From contig NZ_CP150484.1 of assembly GCF_037997115.1 (NCBI RefSeq), positions 984,177 through 1,048,176 on the forward strand: a stretch of 64,000 nucleotides of DNA, written 5' to 3'. How positions within the stretch are numbered: position 1 is the stretch's first letter; each line of letters opens with the position of its first letter. The stretch comes from Amycolatopsis coloradensis (lineage in GTDB: Bacteria; Actinomycetota; Actinomycetes; Mycobacteriales; Pseudonocardiaceae). A program made the position numbers and the translations under genes. This document shows, in pieces, positions 6,573 to 15,097 of this stretch. The notes beneath the pieces are model-generated. The model was not told the DNA's origin. It was given only the letters and a program-made list of their open reading frames with translations, and searched no databases.

Positions 6573-9268
6573 CAGCGGACCTCGGCGGGGACGGTGGCGG
6601 GCGCCATGGCGAGGCCCGCGACGGCGGTGGTGGGCAGCAGATCCCGCACGATCGCGAGGCTCTGGCAGGACACGGCGAACGTCGCGGCCCTGCTCGCGAA
6701 CGCCGCTCGCAACCCGGCGCGCTGCGCGGTGGCGACGACGGTGTCCAGGTCGTCGAGGAAGACGAGGCCGACGCCGTCGTCGAGCGCGCGGCGGACCTCC
6801 CCGGCCGGGTCGTCGGTCTCCTTGCAGGCGATGAAAGCGACCTTCCGCCGGACCGCGTGCGCGTGCTGTGGCAGCACCCGGCCGAGGACCTTCAGGTCAC
6901 CGCGAACGTGCGGGACACGACCGGCCAGCGCGTAGAGCAGGGCGCTCTTGCCCGCCGGGCCGGAACCGTGCACGGCGAGGATCTCTCCCGGGCCGAGGTG
7001 CAGTTCGACGTCGCGGAAGACGGTGCGCCCGCGGTCGTCGTCGACGCGGAGACCGGCGGCGCTGATCACTTCGGCCGAGCCGGGCGCGGGCCAGTCGGCG
7101 AGCCGCAGTTCGTGGACGAGACCGTCGCCCTCGGCGTCGAACACCGGGAGTTTGCGGTCCAGCCACGGCGGCAGCCCCCAGGCGCGTGGGCCCAGCAGCG
7201 CCAGGATCGCCGGGACGAGGGTCATCCGCACGAGGAAGGCGTCCACGAACACGCCGACGGCGAGACTGAACGCGATCGGTTTGATCGTGGCGCTGCCGTC
7301 GGGCACGAACGCGGCGAACACGCCCAGCATGATCACCGCCGCCGCGGTCACGACCCTCGACGCGGACACGAACCCCGTCTCGATCGCCTTGTGCGCGTCG
7401 CCGTGATGGACGTAGTCCTCCCGGATCCGGGACACCAGGAACACCTCGTAGTCCATGGCGAGTCCGAAAAGGACACCCATCAGGATGATCGGCAGGAAGC
7501 TGATCACACTGCCGGTGCGGGTCACCCCGAGCGCCTCGGCCAGATGTCCTTGCCCGAACACGAACGACGTGGCGCCGAACGCGGCGCCGATCGACAGCAG
7601 GTATCCGAAGGTGGCTTTGAGCGGGACGAGGATCGAGCGGAACACCATCGCCAGCAGCACCAGCGAAAGCCCGACGACCAGGATGCCGAACGGCAGCAAC
7701 GCGTCGCCGAGCTGCGTGGACACGTCGATGCCGACTGCGGTGAACCCGGTGACCGCGGTCTGCACGCCGTACCGCTCCTTGAACTGCCCTTCCATCGCGC
7801 GCAGTCGTTCGACGAGGTCGTCGGTCGCCTCGTCGTACGCGCCGGTCGTCGGCACGACCTGGATGATGGCGGTGTCGCCCTTGGGGTTCGGCGTGGCGAG
7901 CGGGACGACGGCGACGCCGGGCACCCCGCGGATGTCGTCGGCGATACCGCTGGTGATCCCGATCGGGTCGGTGGTCGACAGGATGTCCGCGGTGACGACC
8001 AGCGGGCCGTTGAAGCCGGGCCCGAAATGCTCGGCGACGACGTCGTAGGCGACGCGGGCAGGCGTGCCGTCCTCGTCGGTTCCGTTGTCCGGCAAGGCGA
8101 GCCGGAGATCCAGCGCGGGCGCCGACGCGACCAGGAGCACCCCGACGATCAGCGCGATCGTCACCCACGGCGATTTCGTGGCGAGCCGGACCCAGCGGAG
8201 GCTGAAACGCGGCTTCTTCTTGGTCTTCCTTGCCTTGCGCGGTTTCTTGGGCCGCAACCGCTCGCCGGCGAACGCCAGCAGCGCGGGGATGAGCGTGATG
8301 GCCACGATCACCGCGACGGCGACACCGCCCGCCGCCGCGACACCCATGGTGGTCAGGAACGGGATCCCCGCGACGAACAGGCCCAGCAGGGCGATCACCA
8401 CGGTGAGCCCGGCGAAGATGACCGCGGATCCCGCGGTGGCGGTCGCCCTCGCGACGGACTCTTCGACTTCGAGTCCCTCGGCGAGCTGATCCCGGTGCCG
8501 GGAAAGCAGGAAGAGCGCGTAGTCGATGCCGACGGCGAGCCCGAGCATGACCGCGAGCATCGGCGCCGTGGAGGACACGGTCGCCACCGAGGTCGCCGCG
8601 TAGACCAGCGCCACCGAGACCCCGACGCCGAGGATCGCCGTCAGCAACGGCATTCCGGCCGCGATGAACGAACCGAACACCATCAGCAGCACCACGAGCG
8701 CGATGACGAGACCGATCCCCTCGGTGGGGCTGAGCTTCGGCACCTTGTCCGAGAACGCGTCGCCGCCGGTGAGCACCTCGGTGCCGTGGCCGATCCGGTT
8801 CTCCAGGTCCTGCGCGATCCCGGCGAGCGCGGTCCTCGTCGACGGCTGGATGTCGGCGAGCCCGACGTCGAGCTGCACGGTGACCAACGCGGCGCGGCCG
8901 TCCTTGGACACCGCGTCGTGCACGTTCGGGTCGAAGGGGTTCACCACCGTCGCGACCTGTGGGGCCCGGCTCAGCTCGGGCACCGCGGCGGAGACGGAGT
9001 CGCGCACGACGGCGGCATCCGCCCGCCGCCCTTCGGGAACGAGCACGACCAACTGTGCCGAAGTCCCGCTCACCTGCGGGAAAACCCGGCCGAGGTGGTC
9101 GAGTGCCTCTTGGGACTCCGAGCCCGGGATCGCGAACGTGTCGTCGGTCCCCTGGCCGAACAGCAGCGCCGCGCCGCCGGCGACACACAGCATGACCAGC
9201 CATAACGCGGTGACCAGCACGCGTCCGCGAGCGGCCAGCCTGCCGAGGCGGTAGAGGAATGACGACAC
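6572..9268 (-). CDS. MMPL family transporter fused to a reduced ABC-type ATPase domain
   Basis: An 898-residue protein. Residues 1 to about 700 are a standard MMPL/RND exporter: two blocks of membrane helices, periplasmic loops, and the signature segments GLAVGIDYALFLLSRHRDQ and GLAMDYEVFLVSRIRE. After about residue 735 comes a cytosolic extension resembling an ABC ATPase. It has Walker A GSGPAGKS at 768-775 and a Walker-B-like LVFLDDLD near 835-842. The spacing between them is short and no LSGGQ signature is visible. The GTG at 9268 is preceded by GGGAG and is preferred over upstream starts that would run through the operator region. It is divergent from a TetR gene and coupled to YhgE, so it is likely a TetR-controlled efflux or lipid-export unit. 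Confidence 0.9.
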   Translation of the reverse strand: MSSFLYRLGRLAARGRVLVTALWLVMLCVAGGAALLFGQGTDDTFAIPGSESQEALDHLGRVFPQVSGTSAQLVVLVPEGRRADAAVVRDSVSAAVPELSRAPQVATVVNPFDPNVHDAVSKDGRAALVTVQLDVGLADIQPSTRTALAGIAQDLENRIGHGTEVLTGGDAFSDKVPKLSPTEGIGLVIALVVLLMVFGSFIAAGMPLLTAILGVGVSVALVYAATSVATVSSTAPMLAVMLGLAVGIDYALFLLSRHRDQLAEGLEVEESVARATATAGSAVIFAGLTVVIALLGLFVAGIPFLTTMGVAAAGGVAVAVIVAITLIPALLAFAGERLRPKKPRKARKTKKKPRFSLRWVRLATKSPWVTIALIVGVLLVASAPALDLRLALPDNGTDEDGTPARVAYDVVAEHFGPGFNGPLVVTADILSTTDPIGITSGIADDIRGVPGVAVVPLATPNPKGDTAIIQVVPTTGAYDEATDDLVERLRAMEGQFKERYGVQTAVTGFTAVGIDVSTQLGDALLPFGILVVGLSLVLLAMVFRSILVPLKATFGYLLSIGAAFGATSFVFGQGHLAEALGVTRTGSVISFLPIILMGVLFGLAMDYEVFLVSRIREDYVHHGDAHKAIETGFVSASRVVTAAAVIMLGVFAAFVPDGSATIKPIAFSLAVGVFVDAFLVRMTLVPAILALLGPRAWGLPPWLDRKLPVFDAEGDGLVHELRLADWPAPGSAEVISAAGLRVDDDRGRTVFRDVELHLGPGEILAVHGSGPAGKSALLYALAGRVPHVRGDLKVLGRVLPQHAHAVRRKVAFIACKETDDPAGEVRRALDDGVGLVFLDDLDTVVATAQRAGLRAAFASRAATFAVSCQSLAIVRDLLPTTAVAGLAMAPATVPAEVR

Positions 9269-9289
9269 GATCGGCTCCCGGCAGTCGTT

Positions 9290-9339
9290 GGATACATGGC
9301 GTATCGTAATGCACGGTGTATCCGATTCACGATGTATCC
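9290..9339. promoter_or_regulatory. Operator cluster of GGATACA/TGTATCC elements
   Basis: GGATACA (9290-9296) faces TGTATCC at 9317-9323 and again at 9333-9339. The latter two sit in 11-base direct repeats ACG(G/A)TGTATCC spaced 16 bases apart. ATAC-N5-GTAT (9292-9304) adds a smaller palindrome. The cluster fills the divergent promoter between the MMPL gene and its TetR regulator and is its probable binding site. Confidence 0.72.
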
Positions 9340-9384
9340 TGTCCCACAGCCGGGTGAACCGGGCCGATGCGAAAGAATGGCGAG

Positions 9385-10038
9385 ATGACCGAGGAGCGGG
9401 GCGCCACCATGACCAGGCGCCGGGCGGATACCCGCCGACGGCTGATCGACGCGGCATACGAGGCCTTCTCCGAACGCGGCATCCGGGACACCCCGGTCGA
9501 GCTGATCTGCGAACGCGCCGGCTTCACCCGCGGCGCCTTCTACTCGAACTTCAGCTCGAAGGAAGACCTCTTCCTTGCCTTGTTCCAGGAGGAGAACACC
9601 CTCCGGCTCGAACGGTTCCGCGAGGCCACCGAGAGCGTGCTCGGCGAGGCCGCCGTCGGCGCGCACGAAGACCTCTCCCCCACCCTCGGGCGGATCGCCG
9701 AACTGTTCATGGTCGCGCTCAACGCGGACAAGGACTGGTACCTGCTGTGCGCGGAATTCCGCACGCAGGGCCTGCGGCAGCCGGAGATCCGCGACCGGAT
9801 CGGCGCCGCGTTCCGGCATTTCCACACCGAACTGGGCGCGATCCTGGTCGGCACGCTCGACCGGATCGGCAGGCGGCTGACGATCTCCGCGGACGACGCG
9901 GTGCTCGTCCTGGTCGCCCTTTACGAGCAAGGACTGCAGAACTACCTGCTGGACGGCAGCGAACTCCCCGCCGACGGCCGGTTCGTCAGCGAGCTGATCC
10001 CGAAGGTGATGGCCTCGCTCATCGTCCCGGCGAACTGA
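9385..10038 (+). CDS. TetR/AcrR family regulator of the MMPL-YhgE operon
   Basis: A 217-residue regulator (223 if the ATG at 9367 is used; a third candidate is ATG 9409). The helix-turn-helix lies at about 15-60, with ELICERAGFTRGAFYSNFSS as the recognition part. The C-terminal half is the ligand domain. It sits divergently next to the MMPL transporter with repeated TGTATCC elements between them. The usual logic would be repression of the exporter until its substrate binds the regulator. Confidence 0.9.
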   Translation: MTEERGATMTRRRADTRRRLIDAAYEAFSERGIRDTPVELICERAGFTRGAFYSNFSSKEDLFLALFQEENTLRLERFREATESVLGEAAVGAHEDLSPTLGRIAELFMVALNADKDWYLLCAEFRTQGLRQPEIRDRIGAAFRHFHTELGAILVGTLDRIGRRLTISADDAVLVLVALYEQGLQNYLLDGSELPADGRFVSELIPKVMASLIVPAN

Positions 10039-10042
10039 TCCT

Positions 10043-10528
10043 TCAGCACCGGGGCGGGAGCCAGCCGGGCGTGGTCACGACCTGCTCCGGCGCCACCGTC
10101 GGTTGCGAGGTCCCGAAACCGAACCCGACGAGCCCGCCGGGGCAGACCCGCACCGCGCGGGGCCCGCCCTGGGTGCCGGATTCGCGCCACGCGACGGGAT
10201 CCAGCCCGACGCGCCACACCTTCCAGAACGGCGCGCCCTGCCGATGACCGGCACAGGCATCGTCGCCAGGAAGACCTTCGATGGCGCAGACGTAGCGAGA
10301 ATCCCCATACGGTCCGGTTCCGCTCCCCAGCCGTACCGCGAGCCCGGAACGCTCGAGCGCGGCCAGCGCGTCACCGGGTGAGCCGGGCACGCATCGCACG
10401 AGCACTCCGGCCGCCATGCCGACCGCGACGGTCACCCCCTCGGTTCCCGCACAGGCACCGGTTCGCGAAACCGGGTCCACGGCGGGAAAAAGGGTCACCA
10501 GGGCGAGAAGCACAGACAAGATCGACAC
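10043..10528 (-). CDS. Secreted protein of unknown function (DUF4430-like/SCO2322-like)
   Basis: A 161-residue exported protein from GTG 10528, with a hydrophobic N-terminal signal sequence (SILSVLLALVTLFPAV). The mature part has a sequence order I recognise only loosely from actinobacterial secreted proteins: VTVAV, a VRCVPGSPGDALAALERSG segment, a cysteine-flanked VCAIEGLPGDDAC segment, and FWKVW followed by CPGGLVGFGFG. Four or five cysteines suggest disulphides. Function is unknown. An upstream in-frame start at 10591 would bury the signal peptide, so the later start is preferred. It converges on the TetR gene with only four bases between. Confidence 0.6.
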   Translation of the reverse strand: MSILSVLLALVTLFPAVDPVSRTGACAGTEGVTVAVGMAAGVLVRCVPGSPGDALAALERSGLAVRLGSGTGPYGDSRYVCAIEGLPGDDACAGHRQGAPFWKVWRVGLDPVAWRESGTQGGPRAVRVCPGGLVGFGFGTSQPTVAPEQVVTTPGWLPPRC

Positions 10529-10625
10529 CTGCCGAAGACTACGGGTGTCCGACCAGATGCGCACAGTGACCATCTCGGGGAACGCCGGCACGAATCACAT
10601 TCCGTTTCGCACGAAAGGAGAGAAT

Positions 10626-10736
10626 ATGTCGGAAATCGGCCGGATCAGGGGGCTTGCGCCTTCTTCGGCACAGGAAAAAGATGTGTTCTTCTCGTCCGCG
10701 CCACTACATCGGGTGCGGCCGAATTTGTCCGGATGA
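10626..10736 (+). CDS. Possible 36-residue leader ORF ahead of carbonic anhydrase
   Basis: An ATG preceded by AAAGGAGAG (a near-perfect ribosome site, spacing four to five) opens a 36-codon ORF ending in TGA at 10734-10736. Its stop overlaps an ATG at 10733 that is in frame with the carbonic anhydrase. The peptide is mildly basic with no membrane segment. Two readings are possible: a translated leader coupled to the downstream gene, or a small protein in its own right. The ribosome site is better than that of the carbonic anhydrase, which is the main reason for listing it. Confidence 0.45.
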   Translation: MSEIGRIRGLAPSSAQEKDVFFSSAPLHRVRPNLSG

Positions 10737-10771
10737 TCATAGTTCGTCCGGGTCCTCGAAAGGTTCAGAGC

Positions 10772-11512
10772 GTGACGCGCAGGCGCCTTACCGCATTCGT
10801 CGTTCCCCTCGTCCTCACCGGATTCCTGCTCGCCGCGGGCGGTACCGCCCAATCGCGTCAGCCCACGCAGAGCCCGGTCGACATCTCCCCCGGCGCCATC
10901 AGGTTCGATCCCGCTCAGCCGAGGCTGGAGATCTCCTACGGCCATTCGGATCTCGACCTCGAATACATCCGGAAGGACACCTCGGACACCAACGGCTGCG
11001 GCACGAGGAATCACGAAGAAACCGAAGAGGCCGTGGTCCGGCCGGGCACCGGGCACGTCACCCTCGCCGGGGTTCGCTACGAACTCGAACAGTTCCATTT
11101 CCACACTCCGTCGGAGCACCGCTTCCAGGGCCGCGCCGATCCGTTGGAAATGCATTTCGTGCACCGCGGCGCCGCCGGGAAACTGCTGGTGATCGGCGTG
11201 CCCCTGCGCGCGGGCGCCGGGTCGCCGGTGGATCACGTCCTGGCGACGCTCGCCCCGGAATGCGGGGAACCGGTGGCACTGGCGGACTTCGACCTCGACA
11301 CGCTCCTGCCCCGGAACAGGAGCACACTCCGGTATCAAGGCTCGCTCACCACGGCCCCGTTCTCCGAAGGCGTGCAGTGGTTCCTGATGTCCGAGCAGAC
11401 CGTCTCGCCGTCGACGATCGCCCGGTTCCGTGGCCTGTTCGGCGACGGCAACGCCCGCGAGCCCCAGCCGCTCAACGGACGGAAGTTGACCGTGGTGCCG
11501 CAGAGCTCGTGA
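10772..11512 (+). CDS. Secreted alpha-class carbonic anhydrase
   Basis: A 246-residue exported zinc enzyme that hydrates CO2 to bicarbonate outside the cell. The Sec-type signal lies at about 2-28 (RRRLTAFVVPLVLTGFLLAAG). Family landmarks are all present: QSPVDI, the two-histidine zinc motif FHFHTPSEH, the third ligand in MHFVH, the substrate-pocket segment YQGSLTTAPF (family usually TTPPC or TTPPF) and QPLNGR near the end. The GTG at 10772 fits the signal peptide; the ATG at 10733 would add 13 residues and overlap the short upstream ORF. The stop codon lies inside a dispersed 3'-end repeat. Confidence 0.92.
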   Translation: MTRRRLTAFVVPLVLTGFLLAAGGTAQSRQPTQSPVDISPGAIRFDPAQPRLEISYGHSDLDLEYIRKDTSDTNGCGTRNHEETEEAVVRPGTGHVTLAGVRYELEQFHFHTPSEHRFQGRADPLEMHFVHRGAAGKLLVIGVPLRAGAGSPVDHVLATLAPECGEPVALADFDLDTLLPRNRSTLRYQGSLTTAPFSEGVQWFLMSEQTVSPSTIARFRGLFGDGNAREPQPLNGRKLTVVPQSS

Positions 11513-11532
11513 GTGGTAATGACGGTTGGAAC
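11508..11532 (+). repeat. Dispersed 3'-end repeat, copy 2
   Basis: TCGTGAGTGGTAATGACGGT plus TGGAA overlaps the stop codon of the carbonic anhydrase. It matches the elements at 12-36 and 32396-32420 at most positions when these are read on the minus strand. Confidence 0.6.
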
Positions 11533-11575
11533 CAAGGGTGTCTTAGTGCCTGCGGTTGATCCCGGGCCCCGGTCC

Positions 11576-11622
11576 GTGAAGGCCTCCTTGCCTACCTTGA
11601 GGGTAGGGAAGGAGGCCTTCAC
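11576..11622 (+). repeat. Dispersed 47-base hairpin repeat, copy B (terminator-like)
   Basis: A 21-base stem with one mismatch: GTGAAGGCCTCCTTGCCTAC opposite GTAGGGAAGGAGGCCTTCAC, with a TTGAG loop. It is the same length as copy A (4317-4363) and differs from it at two bases. It lies about 60 bases past the carbonic anhydrase stop and may terminate that transcript. Confidence 0.65.
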
Positions 11623-11781
11623 CACCTTGGCGACCGCCACGTGCGCTCCACCTGCATCAGCAGTCACGCGCAGCCGAGTACCGATCGGTCAGGTCTCGTT
11701 TCATCGGGATTTCATGGCTCCGCTTTACGGTTCCGGGCACGGATCCGCGGCCGCGGACCGGTGGTCCACGAGGAGACGTGC

Positions 11782-12222
11782 ATGAGCCCGGCGAGCCGGA
11801 CCCCCTACAACATGGTGCTGCCCAGGGAAGACTCGCCGAGTCCCGGGGAACGGGATGGGCTCGTCGGACCGGGCTGGAGCTGGGCCGCGTTCTCCACGCC
11901 GTGGGCCGACGGCCGCCCGTCGCCGAAGTACCGGTGGACGCTGTTCGAGACGGCCGCCCACGCCGTTGAAGACCTCCGTCACTGCCTCGACGACGGCAAC
12001 GTCGGCAGACGCGGCGCCCTCTGCTCTTCCGTGCTCCGCAAGCGCGGGGCACCGCGGGAGCTGGTGCTGTGCGACGGCGCGGAATGGGCTTGCGTCGTCC
12101 ACGAGGTCCGCGCCGGGGTGCACCTGGCCGACGCGGCCGACGCCTACTTCGCGCGCTGGCGGACGAGCATGGCGGGGCACCGCTTCACGATCATCAACGC
12201 CGGCGTGCCGACTGTCTGGTGA
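11782..12222 (+). CDS. Hypothetical protein
   Basis: A 146-residue cytosolic-looking protein with no signal or membrane segment. GAGGAGA sits five bases before the ATG. The composition is rich in Trp and Arg, with a central region resembling a small alpha/beta fold (ELVLCDGAEWACVVHEV). I do not recognise the family. Its last 29 bases overlap the 3' end of the converging SARP-type regulator, which is a tight but plausible arrangement. Confidence 0.6.
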   Translation: MSPASRTPYNMVLPREDSPSPGERDGLVGPGWSWAAFSTPWADGRPSPKYRWTLFETAAHAVEDLRHCLDDGNVGRRGALCSSVLRKRGAPRELVLCDGAEWACVVHEVRAGVHLADAADAYFARWRTSMAGHRFTIINAGVPTVW

Positions 12223-15097
12223 GGTCCAGACCTTCCAGCGCGAGAGTGCGCTGGAGGGAATCGCCGTCGGGACCGATGGTGGTCAGTACCCACTCGAAGT
12301 GTTCCCTGGCGGCCACCGGATCTCCCGCGGCGAGATGGGTGCGGCCGAGCCGGTTGCGGATCTCGGACTCCATCCCGACGATCGTCTCCTCGGTGACCGC
12401 TGTCAGCGCCCGCCGCTGGAGTTCGAAAGCCGCGTCGAGATTCCCCAGTTCCAGTTCCGCGGCGCCCATCCTGGCGAGGCTGGTGGCGGCCAGCAGGCCG
12501 TCCGTGGTCTCCTCGGCGAGTTCGACGGAGCGCCGGAAGTCCAGCACCGCTTCGGCGAACCTGCCGGTTTCGAGGCGGACGGTGCCGCTGTGGCACAGCA
12601 CCCTGGCCAGCATCCCCGGACTGCCGATCTCCTCGCTCAGCTCACGAGCGCGGCCGAGGTGGACGAGCGCCTCTTCGTGCTCGCCCTGCAGGTAGGCGAG
12701 ATACCCCAGGGCGGACAGCGACCGTTCGGCGAGCCAGCTGTCCCCCACCTCCTCGGCGAGGATCATCACCCGCCGCATCCCGGAAATGGCGAGATCGTGC
12801 CGCCCGGCGATCAGATCCGCCATGGTGAGCCCGCCGAGCGCCCGCGCCTCCACTCCGCGGTCGCCCGATGCCTGGCCCGCCCGCAGCGCGTCGTCGAACC
12901 AGCCACGAGCCCGGTCGAGTTGCCCTTGCATGGCATAGGCGTAGCCCAGGCAGAACCGCAACGACGAGACCAGGCGTTCGTCTTCGGCCTGTTCCGCGAG
13001 CGGCAGCGCGACCTGCAACGCCGTCCGGCATTCGTGGTACCGCTGCTGACGCGCGAGATAGTCGACCAGCCCCTCGGCGACCGAGCACGCGAGGTCGGCC
13101 AGCCCGGCTTCGGCCGCTTGCGAGACCACCTCCGGCAGGTCGCCGGCCGCGTCGAGCCAGGCGGAAGCGTCACGCTGGCCGGTGAACGGTCCTCCGGTCT
13201 CCACCGGGAATCGCGCGACACCCCACTCGCTCGCCCGGCGAGCGGCACTGAGGTAGAGCCCGTACACCCGTTTTCGCGCCGCCTCGGCGGCGCCTTCGGG
13301 CATCTCCCCGGCGAGCCGCCGGGCGTAGACCGCCACCAGGTCGTGCAGCCGGTATCGGCCGCTCGCGGGCTCCTGCACGAGGCTGGCGTCGACCAGACTT
13401 TCCAGCCGCCGCTCGGCTTCGGCGGGCGAGCAGTCCAGCAGGGCGGCGACCGACAGCCGGTCGAATTCGGTCGTCGGCGACAGGCCGAGCACGCTGAACG
13501 CGTTCTGCTCAGCGGGCCGCAACTGGTCGTACGACAGGCGAAGCGCTACCTCGACACTGCGGTCCTCGGCCGTCAGTTCACCGAGCCTGCGCTCGTCGTC
13601 CGACATCCGGTCGACCAGGTCCTTGAACGTCCACATCGGACGGTTCTGTAACCGGGCACCCGCGATCCGCAGCGCGAGCGGCAGCCGACCGCACAGCCCG
13701 GCGAGCGCGCGCACGGCGAACCGCTCCCCCTCCGCCCTCGGCGCCCCCACTATGCGGCCGAGCAGCCGCTCGGCCGCATCGAGACCCAGCGCGCCAAGGG
13801 AAACGCGGCGGTCGGCGTCCAAACCGGACAGCCGACGGCGGCTGGTCACCAGCACGCGGCTACCCGGCCCGGACGGCAGCAGCGGCCGCACCTGGCCTGC
13901 GGACTCGGCGTTGTCGAGAACCAGCAGCAACCGCAGCTGCGCGGTCGCCGCCCGCCACGACGCGGCCAGTTCGTCGAGATCGTCCGGCATCGCCCCGTCC
14001 TCGACACCGACCGCGCGCAGCAACCGCCGCAGCGCGCGCTCCGGCGTCACCGGCTCGCGACCTTCGGTGTAGCCGTGGAGATCCACGAACAACGCACCGT
14101 CCGGATAGGACTCACGGAGCCGGTGGGCCGCACGCACCGCGAGCGTGGTCTTCCCGGCACCGGGGACACCGTCGACGGCGTCGACCGAGACCGACTCCGG
14201 ATCGCCGTCTTCGACGAGCAGCGCGAGTTCCCGGTCTCTGCCGACGAGTTCGCCGTTGGTGGCGGGCAGTTCGTTGCGGATCCGGCGGGACGGTTCGCGG
14301 CGCGGCGCTACACCGAGCAGCGTCTCGTCGCCGCGCAGCACCGCTTCCTGCACCTGCCGCAGTTCCTCACCCGGCTCGACGCCGAGCTGCTCGATCAGCC
14401 GCTCGCGGACGTCGGTGAACACCTCCAGCGCCTCCGCCTGCCGCCCGCCGCCGTAGAGCGCCCGCATCAGCAACGCGGCCAGCGGCTCGCTCGGCGGGTC
14501 GGCGGACACCAGCGCCGACAGCTCGCCGATCACCTCGTCGAACCGCCCGAGTTTCAGCTGGGCCCGCAGTTTCCGGCGCAGCAACAGAAGCCTGCGTTCC
14601 TCCAGCCGTCGCCGCTCGCCTTGGACGAACGCGCCGGGCAGCCCCGTCAGCGGCTCGCCGTGGAACAGCCGGAGCGCGTCGGCGAAGGTGTCCACCGCGG
14701 CGACGAGGTCGCCCGACTCCTCGGCGGCGGCCGCGACGGCGGCGACCTCCTCCAGCCGGACCACGTCCAGCCGGACCCCGCCGCTGGCGAACCGGTAGCC
14801 GCCGCGATCGGACACGATCACCGAGTCCCGCGGCTTCTGACCCGAGGTGTCCAGGCATTGCCGCAGTCGGCGGACGTACACCGGCAGCACGTTCGACTCC
14901 GGCGGCTTCTCCCAGAGCCCGTCGGTGAGTTCGTAGTGGCTGACGGTCACGTCCGGGCGCAGCAGCAGCGCGGCCAGCACTGCCTGCTGCCGGACCGGCC
15001 CCAGATCCAGCCGGGTCTCCCCGTGCCAGGCCCGCAACGGGCCGAGCAGTTCGAAGCGAAGTCGCGAGTCCGGCATGATCCCCCCGTCGTTGCGCAT
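12194..15097 (-). CDS. AfsR/SARP-type regulator: BTAD + NB-ARC ATPase + TPR
   Basis: A 967-residue signalling regulator. An OmpR-like winged helix lies at about 10-100, starting FELLGPLRAWHG. A BTAD bacterial transcriptional activation domain follows (110-255), then an NB-ARC/STAND NTPase with P-loop GVPGAGKTTLA and the VTSRRRLSGL sensor region. A C-terminal stretch of about 350 residues is made of TPR-like repeats. Such proteins bind direct repeats near promoters of secondary metabolite or differentiation genes after ATP-driven assembly. The ATG at 15097 overlaps the response-regulator stop (ATGA); an alternative is ATG 15076 behind a G-rich site. It is the last gene of a kinase / response regulator / SARP operon. 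Confidence 0.88.
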   Translation of the reverse strand: MRNDGGIMPDSRLRFELLGPLRAWHGETRLDLGPVRQQAVLAALLLRPDVTVSHYELTDGLWEKPPESNVLPVYVRRLRQCLDTSGQKPRDSVIVSDRGGYRFASGGVRLDVVRLEEVAAVAAAAEESGDLVAAVDTFADALRLFHGEPLTGLPGAFVQGERRRLEERRLLLLRRKLRAQLKLGRFDEVIGELSALVSADPPSEPLAALLMRALYGGGRQAEALEVFTDVRERLIEQLGVEPGEELRQVQEAVLRGDETLLGVAPRREPSRRIRNELPATNGELVGRDRELALLVEDGDPESVSVDAVDGVPGAGKTTLAVRAAHRLRESYPDGALFVDLHGYTEGREPVTPERALRRLLRAVGVEDGAMPDDLDELAASWRAATAQLRLLLVLDNAESAGQVRPLLPSGPGSRVLVTSRRRLSGLDADRRVSLGALGLDAAERLLGRIVGAPRAEGERFAVRALAGLCGRLPLALRIAGARLQNRPMWTFKDLVDRMSDDERRLGELTAEDRSVEVALRLSYDQLRPAEQNAFSVLGLSPTTEFDRLSVAALLDCSPAEAERRLESLVDASLVQEPASGRYRLHDLVAVYARRLAGEMPEGAAEAARKRVYGLYLSAARRASEWGVARFPVETGGPFTGQRDASAWLDAAGDLPEVVSQAAEAGLADLACSVAEGLVDYLARQQRYHECRTALQVALPLAEQAEDERLVSSLRFCLGYAYAMQGQLDRARGWFDDALRAGQASGDRGVEARALGGLTMADLIAGRHDLAISGMRRVMILAEEVGDSWLAERSLSALGYLAYLQGEHEEALVHLGRARELSEEIGSPGMLARVLCHSGTVRLETGRFAEAVLDFRRSVELAEETTDGLLAATSLARMGAAELELGNLDAAFELQRRALTAVTEETIVGMESEIRNRLGRTHLAAGDPVAAREHFEWVLTTIGPDGDSLQRTLALEGLDLTRQSARRR

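Noticed and set aside
4803..9205. Very long plus-strand frames opposite the YhgE and MMPL genes
   Set aside because: Antisense frames of GC-rich genes stay open by codon bias; their translations are Arg/Gly/His-rich with no domain or ribosome site.
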